From positions 3,348,001-3,412,000 of the forward strand of contig NW_027478171.1 of NCBI RefSeq assembly GCF_051020975.1: a stretch of DNA of 64,000 nt. The letters run 5' to 3'. The stretch is from Osmia lignaria lignaria. Its lineage: Eukaryota > Arthropoda > Insecta > Hymenoptera > Megachilidae. Under the pieces are notes generated by a model, which was given only the letters and a program-made list of their open reading frames with translations, was not told where the DNA came from and made no database searches. Shown here one piece after another: positions 10,537 to 24,224 of this stretch. The stretch's first letter is position 1, and each line of letters opens with the position of its first letter. The position numbers and the translations under genes are program-made.

Positions 10537-12276
10537 TTTCTGTATCTCTATTATGTTGGTGCGGCTTCGGAACTTTTAAATATCTTGATATATCTCGAGA
10601 ACTACGCATCAGATCAAAAAATATCATAGAACATGAAAAGTAGGAAACTTAATTCTCTACAAAAAAGGTCTCTTAACATTTTGCCATGGCTCTCTTCGTT
10701 TCCGAAATATTTGCAGATTTATCTCAAGGGAAGGGGCCTGACGGACATATTTCGAGATATTTCTTCTTCTTGTTGTTCTTCTTCTGCACAGCTAAGCTGG
10801 AAGTGGCATTTGCAGCTCGCAATAGTGCAGAGTTATCTCAAAGAAAGGGGCCACGGTGTTTCTGTATCTCTATTATGTTGGTGCGGCTTCGGAACTTTTA
10901 AATATCTTGATATATCTCGAGAACTACGCGTCTGATCAAAAAATATCATAGAACATAAAAAGTAGGAAACTTAATTCTCTACAAAAACGGTCTCTTAACA
11001 TTTTGCCATAGCTCGCTTCGTTTCCGAGATATTTGCAGATTCAGCTCAAAGGAACTGGCCTGACGGACATATTTCGAGATATTTCTTCTTCTTGTTGTTC
11101 TTCCTCTGCACAGCTAAGCTGGAAGTGGCATTTGCAGCTCGCAATAGTGCAGAGTTATCTCAAAGAAAGGGGCCACGGTGTTTCTGTATCCCTATTATGT
11201 TGATGCGGCTTCGGAACTTTTAAATATCTCGATATATCTCGAGAACTACGCATCTGATCAAAAAATATCATAGAAGATAAAAAGTAGGAAACTTAATTCT
11301 CTACAAAAAACGTCTCTTAACATTTTGCCATAGCTCGCTTCCTTTCCGAGATATTTGCAGATTCAGCTCAAAGGAACTGGCCTGACGGACATATTTCGAG
11401 ATATTTCTTCTTCTTGTTGTACTTCCTCTGCACAGCTAAGCTGGAAGTGGCATTTGCAGCTCGCAATAGTGCAGAGTTATCTCAAAGAAAGGGGCCACGG
11501 CGTTTCTGTATCTCTATTATGTTGGTGCGGCTTCGGAACTTTTAAATATCTTGATATATCTCGAGAACTACGCATCAGATCAAAAAATATCATAGAACAT
11601 GAAAAGTAGGAAACTTAATTCTCTACAAAAAAGGTCTCTTAACATTTTGCCATAGCTCTCTTCGTTTCCGAAATATTTGCAGATTTATCTCAAGGGAAGG
11701 GGCCTGACGGACATATTTCGAGATATTTCTTCTTCTTGTTGTTCTTCTTCTGCACAGCTAAGCTGGAAGTGGCATTTGCAGCTCGCAATAGTGCAGAGTT
11801 ATCTCAAAGAAAGGGGCCACGGTGTTTCTGTATCTCTATTATGTTGGTGCGGCTTCGGAACTTTTAAATATCTTGATATATCTCGAGAACTACGCGTCTG
11901 ATCAAAAAATATCATAGAACATAAAAAGTAGGAAACTTAATTCTCTACAAAAACGGTCTCTTAACATTTTGCCATAGCTCGCTTCGTTTCCGAGATATTT
12001 GCAGATTCAGCTCAAAGGAACTGGCCTGACGGACATATTTCGAGATATTTCTTCTTCTTGTTGTTCTTCCTCTGCACAGCTAAGCTGGAAGTGGCATTTG
12101 CAGCTCGCAATAGTGCAGAGTTATCTCAAAGAAAGGGGCCACGGTGTTTCTGTATCCCTATTATGTTGATGCGGCTTCGGAACTTTTAAATATCTCGATA
12201 TATCTCGAGAACTACGCATCTGATCAAAAAATATCATAGAAGATAAAAAGTAGGAAACTTAATTCTCTACAAAAAA
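10537..12276 (+). repeat. 966-bp trimer tandem duplication
   Basis: The tract 10537-11310 reappears at 11503-12276, an offset of exactly three units. Shared private variants are GCATCAGATCAAAA (10605 region and 11571 region), TTCCGAAATATTTGC (anchors 10711 and 11677), TTGATGCGGC with TGTATCCCTATT, and AGAAGATAAAAAG (after 11033 and 11999). One visible difference is CCATGGCTC at 10687 against CCATAGCTC in the second copy. A third, partial copy lies around 13500-13960 (anchor 13609). Confidence 0.8.
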
Positions 12277-15200
12277 GGTCTCTTAACATTTTGCCATAGC
12301 TTGCTTCGTTTCCGAGATATTTGCAGATTTATCTCAAGGGAAGGGGCCTGACGGACATATTTCGAGATATTTCTTCTTCTTGTTGTTCTTCTTCTGCACA
12401 GCTAAGCTGGAAGTGGCATTTACAGCTCGCAATAGTGCAGAGTTATCTCAAAGAAAGGGGCCACGGTGTTTCTGTATCTCTATTATGTTGGTGCGGCTTC
12501 GGAACTTTTAAATATCTTGATATATCTCGAGAACTACGCATCTGATCAAAAAATATCATAGAACATAAAAAGTAGGAAACATAATTCTCTACAAAAAAGG
12601 TCTCTTAACATTTTGCCATAGCTCGCTTCGTTTCCGAGATATTTGCAGATTTATCTCAAGGGAAGGGGCCTGACGGACATATTTCGAGATATTTCTTCTT
12701 CTTGTTGTTCTTCTTCTGCACAGCTAAGCTGGAAGTGGCATTTGCGGCATGCACTAGTGCAGAGTTGTCTCAACGAAAGGGGCCACGGTGTTTCTGTATC
12801 TCTATTATGTTGGTGCGGCTTCGGAACTTTTAAATATCTCGATATATCTCGAAAACTACGCTTCTGATCAAAAAATATCATAGAACATAAATTGTAGGAA
12901 GCATAATTCTCTACAAAAAAGGTCTCTTAACATTTTGCCAGAGCTCGCTTCGTTTCCGAGATATTTGCAGATATATCTCAAGGGAAGGGGCCTGACGGAC
13001 ATATTTCGAGATATTTCTTCTTCTTGTTGTTCTTCTTCTGCACAGCTAAGCTGGAAGTGGCATTTGCGGCTCGCACTAGTGCACAGTTATCTCAAAGAAA
13101 GGGGCCACGGCGTTTCTGTATCTCTATTATGTTGGTGCGTCTTCGGAACTTTTAAATATCTCGATATATCTCGAAAACTACGCTTCTGATCAAACAATAT
13201 CATAGAACATAAATTGTAGGAAACATAATTCTCTACAAAAAACGTCTCTTAACATTTTGCCATAGCTCGCTTCCTTTCCGAGATATTTGCAGATTCAGCT
13301 CAAAGGAACTGGCCTGACGGACATATTTCGAGATATTTCTTCTTCTTGTTGTTCTTCCTCTGCACAGCTAAGCTGGAAGTGGCATTTGCAGCTCGCAATA
13401 GTGCAGAGTTATCTCAAAGAAAGGGGCCACGGCGTTTCTGTATCTCTATTATGTTGGTGCGGCTTCGGAACTTTTAAATATCTTGATATATCTCGAGAAC
13501 TACGCGTCTGATCAAAAAATATCATAGAACATAAAAAGTAGGAAACTTAATTCTCTACAAAAACGGTCTCTTAACATTTTGCCATAGCTCGCTTCGTTTC
13601 CGAGATATTTGCAGATTCAGCTCAAAGGAACTGGCCTGACGGACATATTTCGAGATATTTCTTCTTCTTGTTGTTCTTCCTCTGCACAGCTAAGCTGGAA
13701 GTGGCATTTGCAGCTCGCAATAGTGCAGAGTTATCTCAAAGAAAGGGGCCACGGTGTTTCTGTATCCCTATTATGTTGATGCGGCTTCGGAACTTTTAAA
13801 TATCTCGATATATCTCGAGAACTACGCATCTGATCAAAAAATATCATAGAAGATAAAAAGTAGGAAACTTAATTCTCTACAAAAAAGGTCTCTTAACATT
13901 TTGCCATAGCTTGCTTCGTTTCCGAGATATTTGCAGATTTATCTCAAGGGAAGGGGCCTGACGGACATATTTCGAGATATTTCTTCTTCTTGTTGTTCTT
14001 CCTCTGCACAGCTAAGCTGGAAGTGGCATTTGCGGCTCGCACTAGTGCAGAGTTATCTCAAAGAAAGGGGCCACGGTGTTTCTGTATCCCTATTATGTTG
14101 GTGCGGCTTCGGAACTTTTAAATATCTCGATATATCTCGAAAACTACGCTTCTGATCAAAAAATATCATAGAACATAAATTGTAGGAAACATAATTCTCT
14201 ATAAAAAACCTCTCTTAACATTTTGCCATAGCTCGCTTCGTTTCCGAGATATTTGCAGATTCATCTCAAAGGAACTGGCCTGACGGACATATTTCGAGAT
14301 ATTTCTTCTTCTTGTTGTTCTTCTTCTGCACAGCTAAGCTGGAAGTGGCATTTACAGCTCGCAATAGTGCAGAGTTATCTCAAAGAAAGGGGCCACGGTG
14401 TTTCTGTATCTCTATTATGTTGGTGCGGGTTCGGAACTTTTAAATATCTTGATATATCTCGAGAACTACGCATCTGATCAAAGAATATCATAGAACATAA
14501 ATTGTAGGAAACATAATTCTCTACAAAAAAGGTCTCTTAACATTTTGCCATAGCTCGCTACGTTTCCGAGATATTTGCAGATATATCTCAAGGGAAGGGG
14601 CCTGACGGACATATTTCGAGATATTTCTTCTTCTTGTTGTACTTCTTCTGCACAGCTAAGCTGGAAGTGGCATTTACAGCTCGCAATAGTGCAGAGTTAT
14701 CTCAAAGAAAGGGGCCACGGTGTTTCTGTATCTCTATTATGTTGGTGCGGCTTCGGAACTTTTAAATATCTTGATATATCTCGAGAACTACGCATCTGAT
14801 CAAAAAATATCATAGAAGATAAAAAGTAGGAAACTTAATTCTCTACAAAAAAGGTCTCTTAACATTTTGCCATAGCTCGCTTCCTTTCCGAGATATTTGC
14901 AGATTTATCTCAAGGGAAGGGGCCTGACGGACATATTTCGAGATATTTCTTCTTCTTGTTGTTCTTCTTCTGCACAGCTAAGCTGGAAGTGGCATTTGCG
15001 GCTCGCACTAGTGCAGAGTTATCTCAAAGAAAGGGGCCACGGTGTTTCTGTATCTCTATTATGTTGGTGCGGTTTCGGAACTTTTAAATATCTTGATATA
15101 TCTCGAGAACTACGCATCTGATCAAAAAATATCATAGAACATAAAAAGTAGGAAACTTAATTCTCTACAAATAAGGTCTCTTAACATTTTGCCATAGCTC

Positions 15201-15838
15201 GCTTCGTTTCCGAGATATTTGCAGTTTTATCTCAAGGGAAGGGGCCTGACGGACATATTTCGAGATATTTCTTCTTCTTGTTGTTCTTCTTCTGCGCAGC
15301 TAAGCTGGCAGTGGCATTTGCAGCTCGCAATAGTGCAGAGATATCTCAAAGAAAGGGGCCACGCTGTTTCTGTATCTCTATTATGTTGGTGCGGCTTCGG
15401 AACTTTTAAATATCTGGATATATCTCGAGAACTACGCATCTGATCAAAAAATATCATAGAACATAAAAAGTAGGAAACTTAATTCTCTACAAAAAAGGTC
15501 TCTTAACATTTTGCCATAGCTCGCTTCGTTTCCGAGATATTTGCAGATTTATCTCAAGGGAAGGGGCCTGACGGACATATTTCGAGATATTTCTTCTTCT
15601 TGTTGTTCTTCCTCTGCACAGCTAAACTGGAAGTGGCATTTCCAGCTCGCAATAGTGCAGAGTTATCTCAAAGATAGGGGCCACGGTGTTTCTGTATCTC
15701 TATTATGTTGGTGCGGCTTCGGAACTTTTAAATATCTTGATATATCTCGAGAACTACGCATCTGATCAAAAAATATCATAGAACATAAAAAGTAGGAAAC
15801 TTAATTCTCTACAAAAAAGGTCTCTCAACATTTTGCCA

Positions 15839-16161
15839 TAGCTCGCTTCGTTTCCGAGATATTTGCAGATTTATCTCAAGGGAAGGGGCCTGACGGACAT
15901 ATTTCGAGATATTTCTTCTTCTTGTTGTTCTTCTTCTGCACAGCTAAGCTGGAAGTGGCATTTGCGGCTCGCACTAGTGCAGAGTTATCTCAAAGAAAGG
16001 GGCCACGGTGTTTCTGTATCTCTATTATGTTGGTGCGGCTTTGGAACTTTTAAATATCTCGATATATCTCGAAAACTACGCTTCTATATCAAAAAATATC
16101 ATAGAACATAAATTGTAGGAAACATAATTCTCTACAAAAAAGGTCTCTTAACATTTTGCCA
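15839..16161 (+). repeat. 323-bp monomer with single-base insertion (CTTCTATATC)
   Basis: The unit anchored at 15863 reads CTTCTATATCAAAA where others have CTTCTGATCAAAA: one extra base plus one substitution near 16086. It shifts the array phase by +1 and destroys the TGATCA site. The same unit carries GGCTTTGG instead of GGCTTCGG at 16042. This combination recurs 967 bases further on. Confidence 0.9.
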
Positions 16162-17975
16162 TAGCTCGCTTCGTTTCCGAGATATTTGCAGATATATCTC
16201 AAGGGAAGGGGCCTGACGGACATATTTCGAGATATTTCTTCTTCTTGTTGTTCTTCTTCTGCACAGCTAAGCTGGAAGTGGCATTTACAGCTCGCAATAG
16301 TGCAGAGTTATCTCAAAGAAAGGGGCCACGGTGTTTCTGTATCTCTATTATGTTGGTGCGGCTTCGGAACTTTTAAATATCTTGATATATCTCGAGAACT
16401 ACGCATCTGATCAAAAAATATCATAGAACATAAAAAGTAGGAAACTTAATTCTCTACAAAAAAGGTCTCTTAACATTTTGCCATAGCTCGCTTCGTTTCC
16501 GAGATATTTGCAGATTTATCTCAAGGGAAGGGGCCTGACGGACATATTTCGAGATATTTCTTCTTCTTGTTGTTCTTCTTCTGCACAGCTAAGCTGGAAG
16601 TGGCATTTGCGGCTCGCACTAGTGCAGAGTTATCTCAAAGAAAGGGGCCACGGTGTTTCTGTATCCCTATTATGTTGGTCCGGCTTCGGAACTTTTAAAT
16701 ATCTCGATATATCTCGAAAACTACGCTTCTGATCAAAAAATATCATAGAACATAAATTGTAGGAAACATAATTCTCTACAAAAAACGTCTCTTAACATTT
16801 TGCCATAGCTCGCTTCGTTCCCGAGATATTTGCAGATACAGCTCAAAGGAACTGGCCTGACGGACATATTTCGAGATATTTCTTCTTCTTGTTGTTCTTC
16901 TTCTGCACAGCTAAACTGGAAGTGGCATTTCCAGCTCGCAATAGTGCAGAGTTATCTCAAAGAGAGGGGCCACGGTGTTTCTGTATCTCTATTATGTTGG
17001 TGCGGCTTTGGAACTTTTAAATATCTCGATATATCTCGAAAACTACGCTTCTATATCAAAAAATATCATAGAACATAAATTGTAGGAAACATAATTCTCT
17101 ACAAAAAAGGTCTCTTAACATTTTGCCATAGCTCGCTTCGTTTCCGAGATATTTGCAGATATATCTCAAGGGAAGGGGCCTGACGGACATATTTCGAGAT
17201 ATTTCTTCTTCTTGTTGTTCTTCTTCTGCACAGCTAAGCTGGAAGTGGCATTTACAGCTCGCAATAGTGCAGAGTTATCTCAAAGAAAGGGGCCACGGTG
17301 TTTCTGTATCTCTATTATGTTGGTGCGGCTTCGGAACTTTTAAATATCTTGATATATCTCGAGAACTACGCATCTGATCAAAAAATATCATAGAACATAA
17401 AAAGTAGGAAACTTAATTCTCTACAAAAAAGGTCTCTTAACATTTTGCCATAGCTCGCTTCGTTTCCGAGATATTTGCAGATTTATCTCAAGGGAAGGGG
17501 CCTGACGGACATATTTCGAGATATTTCTTCTTCTTGTTGTTCTTCTTCTGCACAGCTAAGCTGGAAGTGGCATTTGCGGCTCGCACTAGTGCAGAGTTAT
17601 CTCAAAGAAAGGGGCCACGGTGTTTCTGTATCCCTATTATGTTGGTCCGGCTTCGGAACTTTTAAATATCTCGATATATCTCGAAAACTACGCTTCTGAT
17701 CAAAAAATATCATAGAACATAAATTGTAGGAAACATAATTCTCTACAAAAAACGTCTCTTAACATTTTGCCATAGCTCGCTTCGTTCCCGAGATATTTGC
17801 AGATACAGCTCAAAGGAACTGGCCTGACGGACATATTTCGAGATATTTCTTCTTCTTGTTGTTCTTCTTCTGCACAGCTAAACTGGAAGTGGCATTTCCA
17901 GCTCGCAATAGTGCAGAGTTATCTCAAAGAGAGGGGCCACGGTGTTTCTGTATCTCTATTATGTTGGTGCGGCTT
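16042..17975 (+). repeat. 967-bp trimer tandem duplication carrying the insertion
   Basis: Bases 16042-17008 are followed by a copy at 17009-17975 in which I saw no difference. The three-monomer unit is 967 bp because it contains the one-base insertion. Shared marks are GGCTTTGG, CTTCTATATC, GTTGGTCCGGC with TATCCCTATT (anchors 16508 and 17475), CGTTCCCGAGATAT, and GATACAGCTCAAAGG (16830 and 17797). The unit anchored at 16830 is the junction chimera. Its left half matches 17797 and its right half matches 15863. Confidence 0.88.
16806..17128 (+). repeat. 323-bp monomer, duplicated copy of the insertion
   Basis: The unit anchored at 16830 carries the same CTTCTATATC insertion as the unit three places to its left, so the insertion came first and was then duplicated. 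Together the two copies account for both base gains in the window. Confidence 0.9.
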
Positions 17976-19704
17976 CGGAACTTTTAAATATCTTGATATA
18001 TCTCGAGAACTACGCATCTGATCAAAAAATATCATAGAACGTGAAAAGTAGGAAACTTAATTCTCTACAAAAAAGGTCTCTTAACATTTTGCCATAGCTC
18101 GCTTCGTTTCCGAGATATTTGCAGATTTATCTCAAGGGAAGGGGCCTGACGGACATATTTCGAGATATTTCTTCTTCTTGTTGTTCTTCTTCTGCACAGC
18201 TAAGCTGGAAGTGGCATTTGCGGCTCGCACTAGTGCAGAGTTATCTCAAAGAAAGGGGCCACGGTGTTTCTGTATCTCTATTATGTTGGTGCGGCTTCGG
18301 AACTTTTAAATATCTCGATATATCTCGAAAACTACGCTTCTGATCAAAAAATATCATAGAACATAAATTGTAGGAAACATAATTCTCTACAAAAAACGTC
18401 TCTTAACATTTTGCCATAGCTCGCTTCGTTTCCGAGATATTTGCAGATTCAGCTCAAAGGAACGGGCCTGACGGACATATTTCGAGATACTTCTTCTTCT
18501 TCTTGTTCTTCCTCTGCACAGCTAAGCTGGAAGTGGCAATTGCAGCTCGCAATAGTGCAGAGTTATCTCAAAGAAACGGGCCACGGTGTTTCTGTATCTC
18601 TATTATGTTGGTGCGGCTTCGGAACTTTTAAATATCTCGATATATCTCGAAAACTACGCTTCTGATCAAAAAATATCATAGAACATAAATTGTAGGAAAC
18701 ATAATTCGCTACAAAAAAGGTCTCTCAACATTTTGCCATAGCTCGCTTCGTTTCCGAGATATTTGCAGATATATCTCAAGGGCAGGGGCCTGACGGACAT
18801 ATTTCGAGATATTTCTTCTTCTTGTTGTTCTTCTTCTGCACAGCTAAACTGGAAGTGGCATTTCCAGCTCGCAATAGTGCAGAGTTATCTCAAAGAGAGG
18901 GGCCACGGTGTTTCTGTATCTCTATTATGTTGGTGCGGCTTCGGAACTTTTAAATATCTTGATATATCTCGAGAACTACGCATCTGATCAAAAAATATCA
19001 TAGAACATAAAAAGTAGGAAACTTAATTCTCTACAAAAAAGGTGTCTTAACATTTTGCCATAGCTCGCTTCGTTTCCGAGATATTTGCAGATTTATCTCA
19101 AGGGAAGGGGCTTGACGGACATATTTCGAGATATTTCTTCTTCTTGTTGTTCTTCTTCTGCACAGCTATGCTGGAAGTGGCATTTGCGGCTCGCACTAGT
19201 GCAGAGTTATCTCAAAGAAAGGGGCCACGGTGTTTCTGTATCTCTATTATGTTGGTGCGGCTTCGGAACTTTTAAATATCTCGATATATCTCGAAAACTA
19301 CGCTTCTGATCAAAAAATATCATAGAACATAAATTATAGGAAACGTAATTCGCTACAAAAAAGGTCTCTCAACATTTTGCCATAGCTCACTTCGTTTCCG
19401 AGATATTTGCAGATATATCTCAAGGGCAGGGGCCTGACGGACATATTTCGAGATATTTCTTCTTCTTGTTGTTCTTCTTCTGCACAGCTAAGCTGGAAGT
19501 GGCATTTACAGCTCGCAATAGTGCAGAGTTATCTCAAAGAAAGGGGCCACGGTGTTTCTGTATCTCTATTATGTTGGTGCGGCTTCGGAACTTTTAAATA
19601 TCTTGATATATCTCGAGAACTGCGCATCTGATCAAAAAATATCATAGATCATAAACAGTAGGAAACTTAATTCTCTACAAAAAAGGTCTCTTAACATTTT
19701 GCCA

Positions 19705-20992
19705 TAGCTCGCTTCGTTTCCGAGATATTTGCAGATTTATCTCAAGGGAAGGGGCCTAACGGACATATTTCGAGATATTTCTTCTTCTTGTTGTTCTTCT
19801 TCTGCACAGCTAAACTGGAAGTGGCATTTCCAGCTCGCAATAGTGCAGAGTTATCTCAAAGAAAGGGGCCACGGTGTTTCTGTATCTCTATTATGTTGGT
19901 GCGGCTTCGGAACTTTTAAATATCTTGGTATATCTCGAGAACTACGCATCTGATCAAAAAATATCATAGAACATTATAAGTAGGAAACTTAATTCTCTAC
20001 AAAAAAGGTCTCTTAACATTTTGCCATAGCTCGCGTCGTTTCCGAGATATTTGCCGATTTATCTCAAGGGAAGGGGCCTAACGGACATATTTCGAGATAT
20101 TTCTTCTTCTTGTTGTTCTTCTTCTGCACAGCTATACTGGAAGTGGCATTTCCAGCTCGCAATAGTGCAGAGTTATCTCAAAGAAAGGAGCCACGGTGTT
20201 TCTGTATCTCTATTATGTTGGTGCGGCTTCGGAACTTTTAAATATCTTGATATATCTCGAGAACTACGCATCTGATCGAAAAATATCATAGAACATCAAA
20301 AGTAGGAAACTTAATTCTCTACAAAAAAGGTCTCTTAACATTTTGCCATAGCTCGCTTCGTTTCCGAGATATTTGCAGATTTATCTCAAGGGAAGGGGCC
20401 TAACGGACATATTTCGAGATATTTCTTCTTCTTGTTGATCTTCTTCTGCACAGCTAAACTGGAAGTGGCATTTCCAGCTCGCAATAGTGCAGAGTTATCT
20501 CAAAGAAAGGGGCCACGGTGTTTTTGTATCTCTATTATGTTGGTGCGGCTTCGGAACTTTTAAATATCTTGATATATCTCGAGAACTACGCATCTGATCA
20601 AAAAATATCATAGAACATTATAAGTAGGAAACTTAATTCTCTACAAAAAAGGTCTCTTAACATTTTGCCATAGCTCGCGTTGTTTCCGAGATATTTGCAG
20701 ATTTATCTCAAGGGAAGGGGCCTAACGGACATATTTCGAGATATTTCTTCTTCTTGTTGTTCTTCTTCTGCACAGCTAAACTGGAAGTGGCATTTCCAGC
20801 TCGCAATAGTGCAGAGTTATCTCAAAGAAAGGAGCCACGGTGTTTCTGTATCTCTATTATGTTGGTGCGGCTTCGGAACTTTTAAATATCTTGATATATC
20901 TCGAGAACTACGCATCTGATCGAAAAATATCATAGAACATAAAAAGTAGGAAACTTAATTCTCTACAAAAAAGGTCTCTTAACATTTTGCCA
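19705..20992 (+). repeat. 644-bp dimer tandem repeat (two copies)
   Basis: Units anchored at 19729 and 20051 resemble those at 20373 and 20695. Shared marks are GGCCTAACGG, CTCGCG(T)CG-type 5' changes before 20051 and 20695, CATTATAAGTAGG (19974 and 20618), GAAAGGAGCCACGG, and GATCGAAAAATATC. The copies differ at several bases, for example GTTGATC with an in-frame stop at 20373, and GCCGATTTATC at 20051 only. The duplication is thus older than the ones further right. Confidence 0.65.
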
Positions 20993-23900
20993 TACCTCGC
21001 TTCGTTTCCGAGATATTTGCACGTTTATCTCAAGGGAAGGGGCCTGACGGACATATTTCGAGATATTTCTTCTTCTTGTTGTTCTTCTTCTGCACAGCTA
21101 AGCTGGAAGTGGCATTTGCGGCTCGCACTAGTGCAGAGTTATCTCAAAGAAAGGGGCCACGGTGTTTCTGTATCTGTATTATGTTGGTGCGGCTTCGGAA
21201 CTTTTAAATATCTTGATATATCTCGAGAACTACGCATCTGATCATAAAATATCATAGAACATTATAAGTAGGAAACTTAATTCTCTACAAAAAAGGTCTC
21301 TTAACATTTTGCCATAGCTCGCTTCGTTTCCGAGATATTTGCAGATTCAGCTCAAAGGAACGGGCCTGACGGACATATTTCGAGATACTGCTTTTTCTTG
21401 TTGTTCTTCCTCTGCACAGCTAAGCTGGAAGTGGCATTTGCAGCTCGCAATAGTGCAGAGTTATCTCAAAGAAAGGGGCCACGGTGTTTCTGTATCTCTA
21501 TTATGTTGGTGCGGCTTCGGAACTTTTAAATATCTTGATATATCTCGAGAACTACGCATCTGATCAAAAAATATCATAGAACATAAAAAGTAGGAAACTT
21601 AATTCTCTACAAAAAAGGTCTCTTAACATTTTGCCATAGCTCGCTTCGTTTCCGAGATATTCGCAGATTTATCTCAAGGGAAGGGGCCTAACGGACATAT
21701 TTCGAGATATTTCTTCTTCTTGTTGTTCTTCTTCTGCACAGCTAAACTGGAAGTGGCATTTCCAGCTCGCAATAGTGCAGAGTTATCTCAAAGAAAGGGG
21801 CCACGGTGTTTCTGTATCTGTATTATGTTGGTGCGGCTTCGGAACTTTTAAATATCTTGATATATCTCGAGAACTACGCATCTGATCAAAAAATATCATA
21901 GAACATAAAAAGTAGGAAACTTAATTCTCTACAAAAAAGGTCTCTTAACATTTCGCCATAGCTCGCTTCGTTTCCGAGATATTTGCAGATTTATCTCAAG
22001 GGAAGGGGCCTGTCGGACATATTTCGAGATATTTCTTCTTCTTGTTGTTCTTCTTCTGCACAGCTAAGCTGGAAGTGGCATTTGCGGCTCGCAATAGTGC
22101 AGAGTTATCTCAAAGAAAGGGGCCACGGTGTTTCTGTATCTCTATTATGTTGGTGCGGCTTCGGAACTTTTAAATATCTTGATATATCTCGAGAACTACG
22201 CATCTGATCAAAAAATATCATAGAACATAAAAAGTAGGAAACTTAATTCTCTACAAAAAAGGTCTCTTAACATTTTGCCATATCTCGCTTCGTTTCCGAG
22301 ATATTTGCAGATTTATCTCAAGGGAAGGGGCCTGACGGACATATTTCGAGATATTTCTTCTTCTTGTTGTTCTTCTTCTGCACAGCTAAGCTGGAAGTGG
22401 CATTTGCGGCTCGCACTAGTGCAGAGTTATCTCAAAGAAAGGGGCCACGGTGTTTCTGTATCTCTATTATGTTGGTGCGGCTTCGGAGCTTTTAAATATC
22501 TTGATATATCTCGAGAACTACGCATCTGATCAAAAAATATCATAGAACATAAAAAGTAGGAAACTTAATTCTCTACAAAAAAGGTCTCTTAGCATTTTGC
22601 CATACCTCCCTTCGTTTCCGAGATATTTGCAGATTTATCTCAAGGGAAGGGGCCTGACGGACATATTTCGAGATATTTCTTCTTCTTGTTGTTCTTCTTC
22701 TGCACAGCTAAGCTGGAAGTGGCATTTGCGGCACGCACTAGTGCAGAGTTATCTCAAAGAAAGGGGCCACGGTGCTTCTGTATCTGTATTATGTTGGTGC
22801 GGCTTCGGAACTTTTAAATATCTTGATATATCTCGAGAACTACGCATCTGATCAAAAAATATCATAGAACATAAAAAGTAGGAAACTTAATTCTCTACAA
22901 AAAAGGTCTCTTAACATTTTGCCATAGCTCGCTTCGTTTCCGAGATATTTGCAGATTTATCTCAAGGGAAGGGGCCTGACGGACATATTTCGAGATATTT
23001 CTTCTTCTTGTTGTTCTTCTTCTGCACAGCTAAGCTGGAAGTGGCATTTGCGGCTCGCACTAGTGCAGAGTTATCTCAAAGAAAGGGGCCACGGTGTTTC
23101 TGTATCTGTATTATGTTGGTGCGGCTTCGGAACTTTTAAATATCATGATATATCTCGAGAACTACGCATCTGATCAAAAAATATCATAGAACATAAAAAG
23201 TAGGAAACTTAATTCTCTACAAAAAGGGTCTCTTAACATTTTGCCATAGCTCGCTTCGTTTACGAGATATTTGCAGATATATCTCAAGGGAAGGGGCCTG
23301 ACGGACATATTTCGAGATATTTCTTCTTCTTGTTGTTCTTCTTCTGCACAGCTAAGCTGGAAGTGGCATTTGCGGCTCGCACTAGTGCAGAGTTATCTCA
23401 AAGAAAGGGGCCACGGTGTTTCTGTATCTGTATTATGTTGGTGCGGCTTCGGCACTTTTAAATATCTTGATATATCTCGAGAACTACGCATCTGATCAAA
23501 AAATATCATAGAAGATAAAAAGTAGGAAACTTAATTCTCTACAAAAAAGGTCTCTTAACATTTCGCCATAGCTAGCTTCGTTTCCGAGATATTTGCAGAT
23601 TTATCTCAAGGGAAGGGGCCTGTCGGACATATTTCGAAATATTTCTTCTTCTTGTTGTTCTTCTTCTGCACAGCTAAGCTGGGAGTGGCATTTGCGGCTC
23701 GCACTATTGCAGAGTTATCTCAAAGAAAGGGGCCATGGTGTTTCTGTATCTCTATTATGTTGGTGCGGCTTCGTAACTTTTAAATATCTCGATATATCTC
23801 GAAAACTACGCTTCTGATCAAAAAATATCATAGAACATAAATTGTAGGAAACATAATTCTCTACAAAAAAGGTCTCTTAACATTTTGCCATAGCTCGCTT

Positions 23901-24224
23901 GGTTTCCGAGATATTTGCAGATATATCTCAAGGGCAGGGGCCTGACGGACATATTTCGAGATATTTCTTCTTCTTGTTGTTCTTCTTCTGCACAGCTAAG
24001 CTGGAAGTGGCATTTACAGCTCGCAATAGTGCAGAGTTATCTCAAAGAAAGGGGCCACGGTGTTTCTGTATCTCTATTATGTTGGTGCGGCTTCGGAACT
24101 TTTAAATATCTTGATATATCTCGAGAACTACGCATCTGATCAAAAAATATCATAGAACATAAAAAGTAGGAAACTTAATTCTCTACAAAAAAGGTCTCTT
24201 AACATTTTGCCATAGCTCGCGTCG

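Larger units (their letters stand above)
9721..24212 (+). repeat. Array region II: trimer and dimer duplications, arrival of TTTCCAGCTCGC variant
   Basis: This region has forty-five monomers (anchors 9745 to 23915). The CTAAACTGGAAGTGG...TTTCCAGCTCGC variant appears first at 9745 and becomes common from 15541. A GTTGATGCGG variant marks three units (11033, 11999, 13609). Both single-base gains in the window fall here. From 20987 to 23500 several units carry TGTATCTGTATTATG instead of TGTATCTCTATTATG, a local homogenised patch. There is nothing but satellite. Confidence 0.85.
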
